A DNA stretch of 24,032 nt from Brachionus koreanus. Lineage: Eukaryota; Rotifera; Eurotatoria; Ploima; Brachionidae. The stretch spans positions 1,159,109 to 1,183,140 of the forward strand of contig PJRA01000555.1 of assembly GCA_016987375.1 (NCBI GenBank), given 5' to 3'. Shown piece by piece: positions 1 through 10,945 of this stretch (positions within the stretch are counted from its first letter, which is position 1; every line of letters begins with the position of its first letter). The position numbers and the translations under genes were made by a program. The notes under the pieces are model-generated. The model worked only from the letters and a program-made list of their open reading frames with translations, had not been told where the DNA came from and made no database searches.

Positions 1-189
1 CACCCGAAGTTCTGTATACCAAGGTTACAAAACGATGGAGGGTCAGCCCGAATCTGGGGATGCATTTTCTACAAAGGCACTGGTATATGCAACATTTATA
101 CAGGACGAATTAATCAATTTGTCTACATTGACACCTTGGAAAACAATCTTTTACCATCTGTTGAACTCCTATTTGATCCAAATGATTTT
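1..189 (+). pseudogene. Tc1-like transposase fragment, cut by window edge
   Basis: Frame 1 reads straight from base 1. It opens with HPKFCIPRLQ, continues with a degenerate GGS...WGC block, then IYTGRINQFVYIDTLENNL and LPSVELLFDP. These are the middle-domain blocks of Tc1-family transposases, the part between the first and second catalytic Asp. Homology stops near base 189, just before the expected QDN/QDG block with the second Asp. The frame then runs through low-complexity sequence to a stop near base 249. The 5' part lies outside the window, so its state there is unknown. The fragment is related to the Tc1 remnant at 19870-20456, which starts with a very similar HPKFCVPRVQ block, but it keeps a segment that the other copy has lost. 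It is almost certainly non-functional as it stands. Confidence 0.8.
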
Positions 190-484
190 TTATTAATTGT
201 AAAGCTTTTTTCTTTTTTGTATATTTTGTGTCATTTTTTTTTCACTTAATTTTTTTTTTGGTTTTACTTTATTGGATTGATCACAGATAAATATTTTTAA
301 AAAAAAAACGCTTTTTTATTATTTTACCGCCTTTTATACACATAAAAACAATCTTAGTGTTAACAAATAAAAAAATTTGCTTAACTAAAAATTTGCTTAA
401 AAAAAATTTCTAAACTTTTGCAGCATACTGTATAAGTTCACTTAGATTCGTCATCATCTTTAACTTTCTTCTTAATCTTTGTGA
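190..484. other. AT-rich spacer
   Basis: T- and A-tract sequence between the Tc1 fragment and the mariner remnant. I see no coding blocks, RNA gene or clear terminal repeat in it. Confidence 0.6.
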
Positions 485-770
485 TAGGTCCAACCATTGA
501 TTTATGTCATCACATTTTCGAAAATAGATCGACTTTTCATCACAAATTATGATCCATTTGAGATACCATTCTTTTTAAGTTAATTTTTTAAGTTGTATAC
601 TACAGATTTCAATGTTTCGTTGCATATTAATGTGTGTCAAATCATGAAGAACAACTCAGCAATGTCTAATAGCTTTGATAATCAAATTAAGGTGAGGAGA
701 TGATCAGTGATTGTGTTGTCCTATTTTTTCTATAATGTTGTCACACTACCGAAATTTCAAGATTTTAATT
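485..770 (-). pseudogene. mariner transposase remnant, copy A
   Basis: Read on the minus strand this gives, in order, an HLNLIIKAIRHC block, VVLHDLT (the family's HELT-type block), RNIEICS, then IIICDEKSIYFRK and INQWLDL. The last two correspond to the mariner block around the first catalytic Asp (usually GDEKW...) and the following QWL. The reading frame is interrupted by several stops, so the copy is dead. The C-terminal part with the other catalytic residues is absent: after WLDL the sequence no longer looks like mariner. The same stretch recurs at 20929-21259 in the same orientation, with nucleotide similarity extending to about base 860 here and 21330 there. Family assignment rests on motif order, not on a search. 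Confidence 0.75.
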
Positions 771-982
771 TAATGTTTTCATTTTATAAAATTTTTTAGA
801 ATTAAAACAAACAAAGATTTTGACATGTCGGTTTGAAGATCAAAATTTTAGTTGAGCTAATGTTAAGAAATGTTTATTAAATTCAACTAAATAAAATGCA
901 AATGTAACATCACCAAATAAATTTGAATTTTCATCTAGCTTAAAAATATTTTTAAATAATAAATTTAAACTTAAATCCCAAA

Positions 983-3900
983 ATGAGTGCAATGTATATG
1001 GTCTCGGCACAAAAGCCTACTGCGGTCACCCACAGTATGATCGGTAAAAAGCAAACCTTAAATAACTAATAAAGAAAATCCCTAATCATATTAAAATTAT
1101 GCAAAGGTCGTATAACTTCATCTAATGATTTGAACTTGATTATTTGTAAAAATTCTCTTATTGAAATTTATAAGGTTACATCAGAAGGACTAAAATTTTT
1201 AAAGCAAATCGCTATTTGGGGTGTGGTAGAAACTTTAAATATTTACAGAAGCAAACATGACAAAAAAGACAATTTACTAGTAATTACGGCCAAGTATGAC
1301 GTAATGATACTTAGCTTTGATTTAAACGCGAATGGATTTCTAGAAGTGATTACCAAGTCACATGGAAGTGTTAAAGATACCATACCTCGGCAATCAGCTA
1401 CCCACATGATAACTGTGTTAGATGAGACAAGAAATATTGTGGCCATTAAATGCTATGATGGAATACTCAAAACTTTAAACCTAAATTCAGAACACAAACA
1501 ATTAAGTTTATCAAATTTAAGGTGGATTTTTAACTTGATTTTTTTTTTGTTTTAAATGAATAATTAATTCAAGAATGAGCGATTTGAATGTTATCGATTT
1601 AATTTTTTTAAAAAATGACTCTGACTATTCAAATTTGGCATTAATTTGCAAAGAACCAAACAACAAATTAACTGCTAAAGTTTACGCTTTGGACCAAAAT
1701 TGTAAAGAAGTTAATAATTACTTGTGGAAAAAGGAAATTAATGACAATCAAGCTTTTCTAATATCTGGTGAATGAAATTCAATTTAATCAAGACTTTTAA
1801 TCATTCTTTTGTCTTTAGTTCCAGAGCCATATGGTGGATTTCTCGTCATAGGTTCACAGTCAGTCAATTATTTCAATGTTAACCCGAATGGAACAGTCAT
1901 CAAATCACCTTCTTTCTTAAATGTAATTTAAATTTTTTTCTAAATCAAATAGCTCAGGACTATCTCAAAGTAAATTATCCATTGGAAATTCCACCTATCA
2001 CACAACATCACCGTTTTCTAAAATAAGTTCCTTGTACTTTATGAAAAGTCAATTCGCTTTAATACAAATGGAAATTGAAACTTATGATCTCTTTCTAAAT
2101 ATTTTATTATTTGTCTCATTTTTAACATAGAAATCAATTTTTTGATTTTACACTTATTTTTAGCAGTTTTTTTTGCTTAAAATTAAAAAAATAAAAAAAG
2201 TGGGCCCAACATTATGTTCAGAATTTCCTCTAGTTTGAGAATCTGTAAAAAAAAGAGGGATTGGGGGGTTCACCTCGGACTAGATCCAAAATAACTGAAA
2301 AGAGTCTATGTTTTTACCTTCTTTTGTCAAAAATCATGGTAAATTGTTATAAAAAAAATAGAAAATAAATATAAGATTTTGTAGAAGAGATTATGAGCTT
2401 TCAGATTTGGTGCATATTTAATGAGTTATGACTATGAATACCTGAGATATTTTGACTTAAAGACAAGCAACTTTTGTTTTTTTCAAATCTTTAAGGAGAT
2501 GGGGTCCAAAAATTTTTTTTTTCGACCACACCTAAAAAATGGATTTTCTAGGTTTTCAACTATGCAGATTAATTTTTTAAAGTCAGTTTATGCAAATTCA
2601 GATAGTGCGGTAGTTTTGCTACGCGCGAACCTTATAAATAACATCAATTAAAACAAAATAAAAGAATTGGTATTTTATTTAAAATTTGATTAAAAATAGC
2701 TAATTTGATCATCTTTTATTTTGCTGACTATTTAAAAAAAAACTTAGGAAAAGTTTTTTCCAGGGCAGTTCTGAATATCAGCGCCTTCTTTCCAGTCCTC
2801 ATTATTCCAATCTTGTTTTTAAAAAAATATATTTATATTTAAATAAAATTATAATTTTAATTTATTTTGGATTAAAATAATTAAATTAAATTTTGTTATC
2901 AGTTTGATGTGATTAGAATTGATTAGGTTTGAAGAAAAAATTTCTGGATCTCTCGGGCTATTAATTCATGGTTTTTCTTGATGGTGTTAAATTTTGAAAA
3001 AAGATTGGCAGCTCTGTCATCAATCATATCGATTCTCAGCTCATTGTGGATTGCATTGATACTTGTTTTTAATGGGAAATATTTGATGATTCTCAGAATC
3101 CGATTTTGACATTTTTTGACTTTTTTGAATGCATTTAATGAGAAAAATAAATTTTTCTAAGTCCACTCTCAAACACTATTCTTTATCTTAGTAAATAAAT
3201 TCTAAATAAACAAAATTTTTATTAAGAAAAAAAAATTGAATTTTAATTAAATTTAAATTAAAAAAAAAAATTTCTAATCTAGTTTTTTAAATTTGATTTA
3301 GAATGGAGAAATAACAAATTATGCAATGATTGATTCGAATGGTCAACGGTATTTGTTGTCTAATTCAATGGGTCAGTTGTATCTAATGATACTTATAAGT
3401 GACGATACATCAAGCTATTCGAAAATAAGTGATATTCGGTTTGAACTATTGGGCGAAACATCAATAGCTGATAATATAACGTACATAGACAATGGAGTTG
3501 TATTCATAGGCTCAAAATTGGGCGATTCACAACTATTGAAGCTAGTCGACTCTCCGAACGAAAATGGCAGCTATGTGAACATACTCGAAACCTATACCAA
3601 TCTGGGTCCCATTTTAGACATGATCGTTGTCGATATTGAAAAACAAGGTCAAGGTCAAATAATAACATGCTCCGGCGGTCACAAGAACGGTTCTCTTAGG
3701 ATCATCAAATCCGGCATTGGTATTAATGAGAACGCGATCATAGACTTGCCAGGTGTCAAGGCCATATGGCCATTAAGACTAAACGACAGTCTGGACGATC
3801 ATTTGCTCATTTCTTTTTTCGACTACACTAAGATATTAAGTTTTCAAGGCGAAGAGTTTGAGGACGTCGAACTGGATAACTTCGATCTTTCTAATCAAAC

Positions 3901-5995
3901 ACTGTACGCTTTAAATGTGTCACGTGACTTAATTTTGCAAATAACTACATCTGGCATACGCCTAATTGAAATAAATCAAACAAACAATAGATTAGTACAG
4001 GAGTGGCGATCGAATCTGGGAAGCATAAGCGTCGCATCGGCCAATCAAAACGAAATTTTAGTAGCGTGTCGAAATGTGTTGTTCTATTTTACATTTGAAT
4101 CAAATCAATTTAGTCTTGTAAGTTCACTTAGCTTGGAAAACGAAGTGGCATGTCTGGATTTGTGTGAAGAGAAAAAAAATTTTAATCTATGTGCTGTTGG
4201 TCTATGGGGCGACTTTTCAATTAGACTTTTAAGTCTGCCCAATTTAGGCTTGATTCTAACCGAAAATGTCAATTGTGATGTAATACCTCGATCTATTTTG
4301 ATCGATTATTTGGATGACATACCCTATTTATTTTGTTCGTTTGGTGACGGTTCAGTAATAAGCTATGTGATAAATAGCAGCATTGGATTGAATGAGAGAC
4401 GCAAAGTTGTCTTGGGCACTCAACCGACAATCCTGAAAAAATTCACATCCAATAGCTCTAAAAACATTTTTGCTTGTTCAGACAGGCCATCAGTAATCTC
4501 ATCAGTCAATCAAAAATTGGTCTATTCAAGTGTTAATTTAAAACAAGTGGATTACATGTGTCAATTTAACTCCAAATTATATCCAGACTGTTTGATTTTG
4601 CTGAGCAGTGGAACGATGAGAATTGGCACCATGGACAACATACAAAAGCTGCACATTAGATCGCTTTTTTTGAACGAAACAGTTAGACGCATATGCTACC
4701 AGGCTGAAACAAAAACATTCGGCTTGATTACAAGCAGATTAGAATGTGTGAGTCAAAGTGCTAGTACATTATGTGCCAATCAATTGATAGCCAAACATGG
4801 CGCTTTAGTTCCTTTGAAAAATGAGACCTGCTCCACCAAATCGACAGACTTTACACCTGGATTCATTGACATACAGAATATAAATTCTTTTTTAATACTC
4901 GATCAGAATACATTTGAATGTTTGTATTCGGTTCAACTTCAAGCTAACGAATTTGCTCTCTCGATAATATCAATTAAATTCGACGAGAGCTATTATGTTG
5001 TAGGATGTGCGCAGATGAACGAAGATGAGCCGGAGCCGAAACAAGGCCGACTGCTGGTATTCAAACTGTCGGACAACAAATTGAGCTACATAACCGAATT
5101 GAGCACCAAGGGCGCTCCATACTGCATGGACATTTACAATTCAAAGCTTTTGGTCGGAATTAGCAATCAGCTAAAAATGTACGAATTCAAGGACGGACAA
5201 TTAGAACTACTGGCTAGCTATTCAGACAATGTGTTCATCACTCATTTGCAATGCAAGCATGAGTTTATAATCACTGGCGATATAATGAAAAGCTGTGCCA
5301 TTCTAACTTATAGACAGGACAGCAATCATTTAGAACTAGTTGCCAAAGACTATACGCCTATTTGGCTAAGCAGTGTGCAAATAGTGGATGATGACAATTT
5401 TATGATGTGCGATTGTTTTAGCAATATAATCACTCTTAGAAAGGATAGGTAGAACAAATTAAAAAAAAAAAAAATTCTCTTTTAATTATTATATTTAAGT
5501 GGTCAAACAAATGAAGAAGAGCGTAAAACGCTGAAAAATAATGGATGCATGCACATTGGCGAGCAGGTTAATGTGTTCAAGCATGGCTTATTGGGCATGC
5601 AGCAAGAATCAAATGAGCTAATCATGAATCAACATGTACAAAATAGCATGATGGCCGGTACGGTCAGTGGTTCGATAATTTTGTTTTGTCAGCTGTCGCC
5701 CGTTTTGTTCAAGATTTTGAACGAACTGCAGACTAAATTGAGTAAGTATTTGATAACAGCTGGTCGCATTGAGTATGCCAAGTGGAGAAATTTCGAGTCT
5801 GAGAGGAGAATCGAAGAGTATAAGAATTTTATTGACGGTGATTTGATCGAATGCTTTCTGGAGCTTTCGCCCAACGAGCAAGAAAATTTGGTCAAAGACT
5901 TGAAATTAGATGACCAAACTCTTGGACACAATGGAGAAGAAATAACGGTCAGCTATTTCAATAAATTAGTCGAGGAGCTTTCACGTTTGCATTAA
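983..5995 (+). CDS. DDB1: DNA damage-binding protein 1 (CUL4 adaptor)
   Basis: Six exons: 983-1043, 1107-1521, 1574-1767, 1819-1922, 3302-5448 and 5500-5995. All introns are GT...AG, and the joined product is 1138 residues (human DDB1 is 1140). The N-terminus has the family's AQKPTAV block and then NDLNLIICKN. Later blocks include VPEPYGGFLVIG, LGETSIADNITYIDNGVVF, GQGQIITCSGG, NIFACSDRPSVI, EPKQGRLLVF and, near the C-terminus, NFIDGDLIECFLELSP and VEELSRLH. By homology it forms three beta-propellers (BPA, BPB, BPC) and a helical C-terminal domain. BPB docks on CUL4, and the BPA/BPC pocket holds DCAF substrate receptors. The protein acts in nucleotide-excision repair, replication licensing and chromatin turnover, mainly in the nucleus. 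Four introns are 51-63 bp; intron 4 is 1379 bp. The ATG at 983 is chosen because it places AQKPTAV at the usual distance from the start. Confidence 0.97.
1923..3301 (+). other. oversized DDB1 intron 4
   Basis: This intron is over twenty times longer than the other four in the gene. It starts at GT directly after the AAT codon ending exon 4 and ends at AG before AATGGAGAA. Joining the exons here is phase 0 and gives exactly the human spacing between the propeller strands on each side, so no coding exon is missing. It holds an antisense LINE fragment (2923-3150). The 2160-2820 part has a somewhat different composition and may be another insertion, which I could not identify. Confidence 0.85.
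2923..3150 (-). pseudogene. non-LTR retrotransposon ORF2 C-terminal fragment (LINE 1)
   Basis: On the minus strand there is an open stretch of about 75 codons ending at TAA (2923-2925). Its blocks are CQNRILRIIKYFPL, SINAIHNELRID, MIDDRAANLFSKF and IKKNHELI. This order (Q-N-R-A/I-L-R-I-I, then I-H-x-E-L, then DR...L, then NELI) is the well-known tail of Jockey/CR1-type LINE reverse transcriptase ORFs, after the RT domain. No RT core is present. The fragment lies inside DDB1 intron 4 in antisense orientation. It is 5'-truncated, as LINE insertions commonly are. Confidence 0.7.
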
Positions 5996-6351
5996 AATCT
6001 AGAATTAAAAACAATTTTTTTTTTATAAAAAATAATAATTTAAATCAATAATATAAATATATTTAACCGAATGTTTTATTTTTATTTTAAAATTATTTTT
6101 TGTCAAGGAAAAATAAAATAAACAAAAAAAAAACTAAAAAAAAAACTAAAGCGTAATTATTTTATTATTTAAGTGAATAATTATTTTACTTTAATATTTT
6201 TGATTGGGAATAATTTAAATGGGTTCATTCTATTACTGAAACGGTCTCATAATTATTTTGGACTCAATAGTTAATTAATTATGGGATATATAATTACTAC
6301 TTTGGACTCATTTATTAATTATTTTTGGCCTCTATAATTACTAAATAAGAG
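5996..6351. other. DDB1 3' flank, AT-rich
   Basis: AATAAA occurs at 6112-6117 and again at 6117-6122, which could be DDB1 polyadenylation signals. The 6130-6350 part repeats a TTGGACTCA word twice among TAATTA-rich sequence. No coding signal is seen. Confidence 0.4.
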
Positions 6352-6924
6352 TTACGTAATTTCTGAAACGATATTCGAACCTTTCCTTTGATGTTGTAGG
6401 TAATTGTATAACTGTTTATCAGTTTGAACATTTATTCGTTTTTTTGTTTTAGTCAATTCGGCCAATGTTGTTAGTATAACTTTTGGAGTTATTAGTGCAT
6501 TTTCAGCAAGTAGGCGTCGAATTTCTTGTTTAGTTGATTCATTGATGCTTTTTTTGCTTTAATTTTGATTGATCTCATCATGATTGGGTTCATTAGTGGT
6601 TTTGAACATTATAACTGCTTGATTGTGGCTATTGTATATAAAACATATAGCTGCATTGCATTGTGGGCCTCTTTTCTTATTTTTTTTACAACGGTACTCT
6701 TCTTTTGTTCCAGCTTTTGTTTCGTATGGTCTCTTAAATGACCATGTTGTATTTTCTTTTAACCATTCGGTAACTTGGTTTGCATTTGCGAAAGTTTCTG
6801 CAATTATCCAGTTTTTCTTTTGTTTGATTACTCGAAGACTTTCTTGATCATCTGCTTCAGATTCATCAGATTCATATTGTTGAATTGATCTTAAATTTAA
6901 CTCACTATCTTGTAATTCTGTCAT
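6352..6924 (-). pseudogene. broken MULE/FLYWCH-type zinc-finger gene
   Basis: On the minus strand 121 codons run from ATG at 6924 to a TAA at 6559-6561. The same frame then stays open for another 68 codons to a TAA at 6352-6354. The first part has an acidic leader, NWIIAETFANANQVTEWLKE, a W-x-F block and EEYRCKKNKKRGPQCNAAIC followed by PNHDE. This is the two-Cys plus His arrangement of the FLYWCH/WRKY-GCM1-like fingers found in Mutator-like (MULE) transposases and derived host genes. The first of the two usual His residues seems lost. The part after the internal stop (TKQEIRRLLAENALITPKVI, then DKQLYNYLQHQRK) matches the helical segment that normally follows the finger. No DDE catalytic domain is present. 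I read it as a decayed 5' part of a MULE-type element; a small intron around the stop is the alternative. Confidence 0.6.
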
Positions 6925-7929
6925 GTTAGGGTTATATTTTAATTTTGTTTGGAAAATAGAGATATGGATACGAATTCGAATTCTAAGCTCTGCAAAAACT
7001 GTTTTCTAATGTTTTTTTAATTATGTGCATTTTACAGAGAAATGATTTGCACAACTAGAAAAATAATTAAAAAGTTTTTCCTTTTTGTACTGTAATTTTT
7101 GTACTAAGATTTCACATTGCCCAGAATTGTACTAAAGTCAGGAAAAAAAGTCACAACTAGTCATTTTTGGATAAAATGATAAAAATATCAAGTACAAAAT
7201 AAATTATTTTTGGTAACTTAGTGAAAACTTGCAATGTAAAAACCAGGAAATTATTTAATAATTAAATAATAATTAAATATTAATAATAAATTTCTTTAAA
7301 TAAATTAATGATTACTTTAAAGTTACAAATTCAAGACTTTTACTTTTTAAATTTTATCCAACAACTCTTAGCTCTTGATTTAATAATTATTAATTTTTGA
7401 CTTTTAAACAAGCCTGAAAATAATTATTTCCTTTATTGATTAACTTAAATTAATTTTTTAATTTTCTAAACGTTTTTTTGTACTCTACTTCAACACTCTT
7501 ACCAACCAGGAGCAAGAGTTGAACTTTATTTTTGTATTTTTGTCTAAATAAAGTAAACTTAAGTAAATGATTACAGACATAACAAATATATAAAAAATAA
7601 AAGAATTTTTTTAACGATTTAAAATTTTATTTAAAGTTAAAATTTCATTTTTTTTAAACTTAATTAACCATCAATAATTTTCTATAAATAACATTTTTGG
7701 GCAATAATAATTCTAGAAAAAAAAAAACTTCAAATATTTATTTAAACTAAAGAATAATTGAAAAAAAATTGCATCCAAAAAAAAAAAGAGAAAATTAAAA
7801 ACTTTAATCAAATTTCCTAATCCTCATGACAATTGTATCGCGGACACGAGCTCCTAGATTCACTGAAATGAGATGATAATGATGATGATGATGATGCTGA
7901 TGAATAGAATACAAAAAATAATTTGTTTT
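6925..7929. other. AT-rich intergenic region
   Basis: Low-complexity sequence between the MULE remnant and the ZnT1 3' end. It includes an ATTA-rich stretch near 7250-7310 and a GAT microsatellite at 7872-7903. The microsatellite side is the 3' flank of ZnT1. I see no gene. Confidence 0.5.
7872..7903. repeat. GAT-trinucleotide microsatellite
   Basis: An imperfect run of GAT units about 32 bp long, just downstream of the ZnT1 stop on its transcribed strand (as ATC/CAT units). Confidence 0.8.
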
Positions 7930-9318
7930 CTAGTTTTCATTAGGCATGTTCAAAACAAGTTGATTAGTTGACTGTTTTTCATTAATGGGCGAAAGCTGGC
8001 CACAACAAGTATTCGGATTGCAGTCCGTTTTGCACTCAAGTATACAATTTTTTTCTCCATTTTCACTATCGGAAAATTCTGGCTGAATGGTTGTCGAATG
8101 AATGTTATATTTGTGAAACAAAAGCTTTAAATCAAGTGCCACTTTCATATATTCCACCGAATTATGGCATTTAATGTGCGCAGTGGCGATTATTTTATTG
8201 CCGGACAAACGCCACACATGCAACTCGTGCACCGAAATCACTCCCTCGATCTTTCAGCACAATTTTACATTCAAATTTTTTTCTTAAAAAAAAAAAAATA
8301 CTTTTTTTTCAATCTCTTGTTTTAGTTGTTCGAGTTCGATCTCTTTAGGCACTGTCTGTAATAAAATAAGTGCTGATTCTTTTACTTAAATAAAATATTT
8401 TAAATAAATTTTATTTTTTTTTTTTGATTTAAATTTACATAATGGTAGAGTTGAGCACAAAATTAGAATAACCAAAAAAAGACAGAGACTGGGATCTATG
8501 AATGAAATGATAGAGCGCGGTATGTGCAACTGTTTCTGGTAGATGTTGACCAAAGCACTGAAAACAACAATGACTGAGCCTAATGCATCAGCTAGCACAT
8601 GCAAAAAAACAGCTCTCATGTTCATATTGGCCTCTTTGGCTTTAAAAAATTTCAAGTTAGAGCATTTTCAGAACTAAGTTAACCTAAATAGCTTACATAA
8701 GATGTGACACTTGGCCGATTTGGTCTTTTTTTTATCACAATTGTCTATTTGCTGAATAAAATTGTCAGTTTCGTCATCGCTATGATCATCGTTTTCAATT
8801 ACTTTGGGCAGAGCATGCGAGTGCGCATGTCCGAAAATGAATAGGCCCAGCAAATTGATTGCCAGTCCGATTAGACCGACGATCAATAGCAGCTTAGGGT
8901 CTTCGATCTCTTTGGTCTCGAACAGTCTTTCTACAGCCTCGAGCAGCATGCCCAGACACAGCGAGACCAAGAACACCGAGTTTATCAGTCCGCCAAGTAT
9001 TTCGGCCCGGACCCAACCGAAAGTATTCTTGTTAATGTTGTGGTCTTTTTTTTCTGAAATTAAAATAGAAAACAGACCGATTATGAGTGCCAGTGCGTCC
9101 GATAGCATGTGAAAACTGTCCGTTGTCAGCGCTATTGATTTAGTTATTTGACCTACTATTAGTTCCACCACAAAAAAAGAAAATGTCAGCAACAGCATGC
9201 AGCTCAGTCGGGTCCGATTTGACAAGTGGCAGCAGCCGCAAAATTTACTAGCATGATCGTGACTGTGTCCATGATTATCTCCATGGTTGTGAGAATGACC
9301 GTGTGCGCCTCGACCCAT
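7930..9318 (-). CDS. ZnT1-type zinc exporter (SLC30 / cation diffusion facilitator)
   Basis: Four exons on the minus strand: 9318-8697, 8639-8439, 8384-8302 and 8250-7930. The introns are 57, 54 and 51 bp, all GT...AG. The product is 408 residues against about 507 in human ZnT1. By homology it exports cytosolic zinc across the plasma membrane in exchange for protons. Six membrane segments fit at about 39-57, 67-88, 105-126, 143-163, 213-238 and 250-272. The transport-site pairs are visible: H70/D74 in DSFHMLSD and H221/D225 in FLHVLADALGS. Exon 3 gives LKESALILLQTVPKEIE, and exon 4 gives VHELHVWRLSG, ATAHIKC and TTIQPEF. The C-terminal ECKTDC...CCG is a ZnT1-subgroup trait. The loop after segment 4 is His-poor for ZnT1, but the N-terminus carries an extra HGHSHNHGDNHGHSHDH cluster. 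A very short upstream ORF precedes the start. Confidence 0.93.
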
Positions 9319-9621
9319 TTCAAACCAAGATCATTTCTTCTAAAAAAAATCTAAAAAAAAAAAATTTATTTTTTTAATAAGCGTCTTTATTTATCTAATA
9401 ACATAAACATTTTTGAAATTTATGCCGAGACTGCACTTGTTATCGCACCAATATAGCCTAGAAAATATGAAAAAAAAAATTTTTTTTTTTTTTTTAAATT
9501 AAGTTTTATTTTAGCTTTTAATTTATGAATAAATCTAGCTTCAATATTTCTATTTAATTATTTCTATCGAGTTTTTATAATTATTATAATATTTGAATTT
9601 TGAATTTTGCATTTATTGCAA
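9319..9621. promoter_or_regulatory. shared divergent ZnT1/TYW2 upstream region
   Basis: ZnT1 and TYW2 start on opposite strands about 300 bp apart, so both promoters must lie here or overlap neighbouring sequence. It is dominated by A and T tracts (9341-9380, 9465-9500). A less biased patch at 9421-9460 contains CTGCACTTG. I see no convincing TATA box or metal-response element (the TGCACTT word lacks the final C of the core). Confidence 0.4.
9320..9334 (-). promoter_or_regulatory. minimal upstream ORF before ZnT1 start
   Basis: On the minus strand ATG at 9334 opens a four-codon ORF (M-I-L-V) closed by TGA at 9322-9320, one base before the main ATG at 9318. A possible 3' splice acceptor (T tract then AG at 9341-9340) lies just upstream, which would keep this ORF in the mature leader. 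Its use depends on the real transcript start. Confidence 0.4.
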
Positions 9622-10910
9622 ATGAATTTTAGCAAAAAAAAAAAACCCTTAAATGAGCGCGATAAGTTGCGCAAAGAATTGGAAGAGTTGTTTGGAGAGT
9701 GGAGTCCAGATTGGGATGGAGACTTGCCCAAAAAGTGGAAAAAAGCCGATGATATGGTCATCTTGCCACAAAATTGTTTTCAGCTAGAGCATTGGGCTCG
9801 GAGTGAAAAATTTTGGGAGACAGTAGGCCGAGCATTTAAAGCTGGCCGTCTCGCTCAGGAGCATAAGGTCAAATCGGACCAGTTTAGAACCCCTAGTCTT
9901 AAGCTTCTTTATGGAAACAACCCAATTCTTACTGTGAATAACAACGGAATTAAGTCTGTAAATTGAAAAAAATTTTTTTAAAAAAAAAAAAATTTATTTC
10001 CTAAAAGATATTGCTATGATATTACTAAGTGTATGTTTAGTTGGGGAAACATTAGCGAAAAATTGCGCATAGCTGAGTTCGATTGTTCTCAGGAAACTGT
10101 TGTAGATTTATTTGCTGGTAAATTTTTTTTTCAAAAAATTTAATTTAAATAGAGTTTATTCACTAATAGATAAAGCATGATATTTAAAAAAAAATTTACT
10201 TGGATCAATTAAAAAAACTTGTTTAAATGAACACTTAAGTTAGCAAAAAAAAAATTCTATTTAATAAAGTTCATTTTTATTTCAAAAAAGAGGATTTTGG
10301 AAAAAAATGAAAAATTTTTTACATAATTTAAATGATTAAAAAATAATTTTGTATTAAAGGAATAGGCTATTTTACGCTGGTATATTTGGTGCACGCAAGA
10401 GCAAAGCGCGTAATAGCATGCGAGTGGAATCCGGCCTCTGTTGAAGCCCTAAGAAACAACTTGAAGATAAATGAGTGCGCAGACAGATGTGAAATATTGG
10501 AGGGAGACAACCGAGAGGTACATATGAGCTTTGAAAGATTATTATATTTAATTTAAAATAAGACCTGCCCAGTGAACGTAGCTGATCGGGTCAATCTGGG
10601 TTTGATACCGACCAGTGAGCTCAGTTGGAAGACAGCTTGTCATGCTCTCAAGCAAGAGAGTGGAGGATTTTTGCACATCCATGGCAATGTTGACATACAA
10701 TCCAATATGAAGGACAAAGGAATAAAAAAAGAATGGGTTGAATGGGCTGACTATGTCACAAACAAAATTTTGAAAATTTTAAATCAAAGAACTTTGAATT
10801 TAAGTGTAGAATGGACTGTTAATCTTGAGCATATTGAACATGTTAAAGCCTATGGTCCTAGAGTCGATCATGTTGTACTAGATCTTAAATGCTTGCCAAA
10901 TAAAATTTAA
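9622..10910 (+). CDS. TYW2: tRNA wybutosine-synthesizing protein 2 (aminocarboxypropyl transferase)
   Basis: Four exons: 9622-9953, 10008-10117, 10360-10517 and 10563-10910. The introns are 54, 242 and 45 bp. The product is 315 residues; human TRMT12 has 448, the difference being N-terminal. By homology it moves the 3-amino-3-carboxypropyl group of SAM onto the tricyclic intermediate at guanosine 37 of tRNA-Phe, in cytosolic wybutosine synthesis. Visible blocks are DLPKKWKKADDMVILPQNCF, DITKCMFSWGN, the SAM-binding VDLFAGIGYFTL (about 143-154), CEWNP (E169), GDNRE (196-200), then ADRVNLGLIPTSE, GGFLHIHGNV and YGPRVDHVVLDL. LGLIPTSE in place of the NPP-type motif separates TYW2 from TRM5 methyltransferase. 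The exon 1 donor is the AA|GTCTGT site, because it restores NGIKYCYDIT in frame. The ATG at 9622 is the first in frame. The gene is convergent with, and 35 bp from, the next gene. Confidence 0.93.
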
Positions 10911-10945
10911 AGAAAAAATTTGAAAAATTTTTATTTAAAAAAAAT

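Noticed and set aside
420..485. TACTGTATAAGTTC near 425 as the left end of the Tc1-type element
   Set aside because: It shares only TACTGTAT with the terminus at 20659 (read on the minus strand); later matches are weak and spacing is off.
1953..2028. Open stretch in DDB1 intron 4 (reads AQDYLKVNYPLEIPP...) as a missing DDB1 exon
   Set aside because: Joining exon 4 directly to exon 5 is in phase and gives the same residue count as human DDB1 in this segment; adding the stretch would insert unmatched residues.
2421..2651. 76-codon plus-strand ORF inside DDB1 intron 4
   Set aside because: Composition is Phe/Asn/Ser-rich from AT bias, it has no recognisable block, and it lies wholly within the intron.
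5618..5931. Minus-strand ORFs inside DDB1 exon 6
   Set aside because: Shadows of the DDB1 C-terminal coding frame.
8804..9112. 102-codon plus-strand ORF opposite ZnT1 exon 1
   Set aside because: Shadow of a strongly supported zinc-transporter exon on the other strand.
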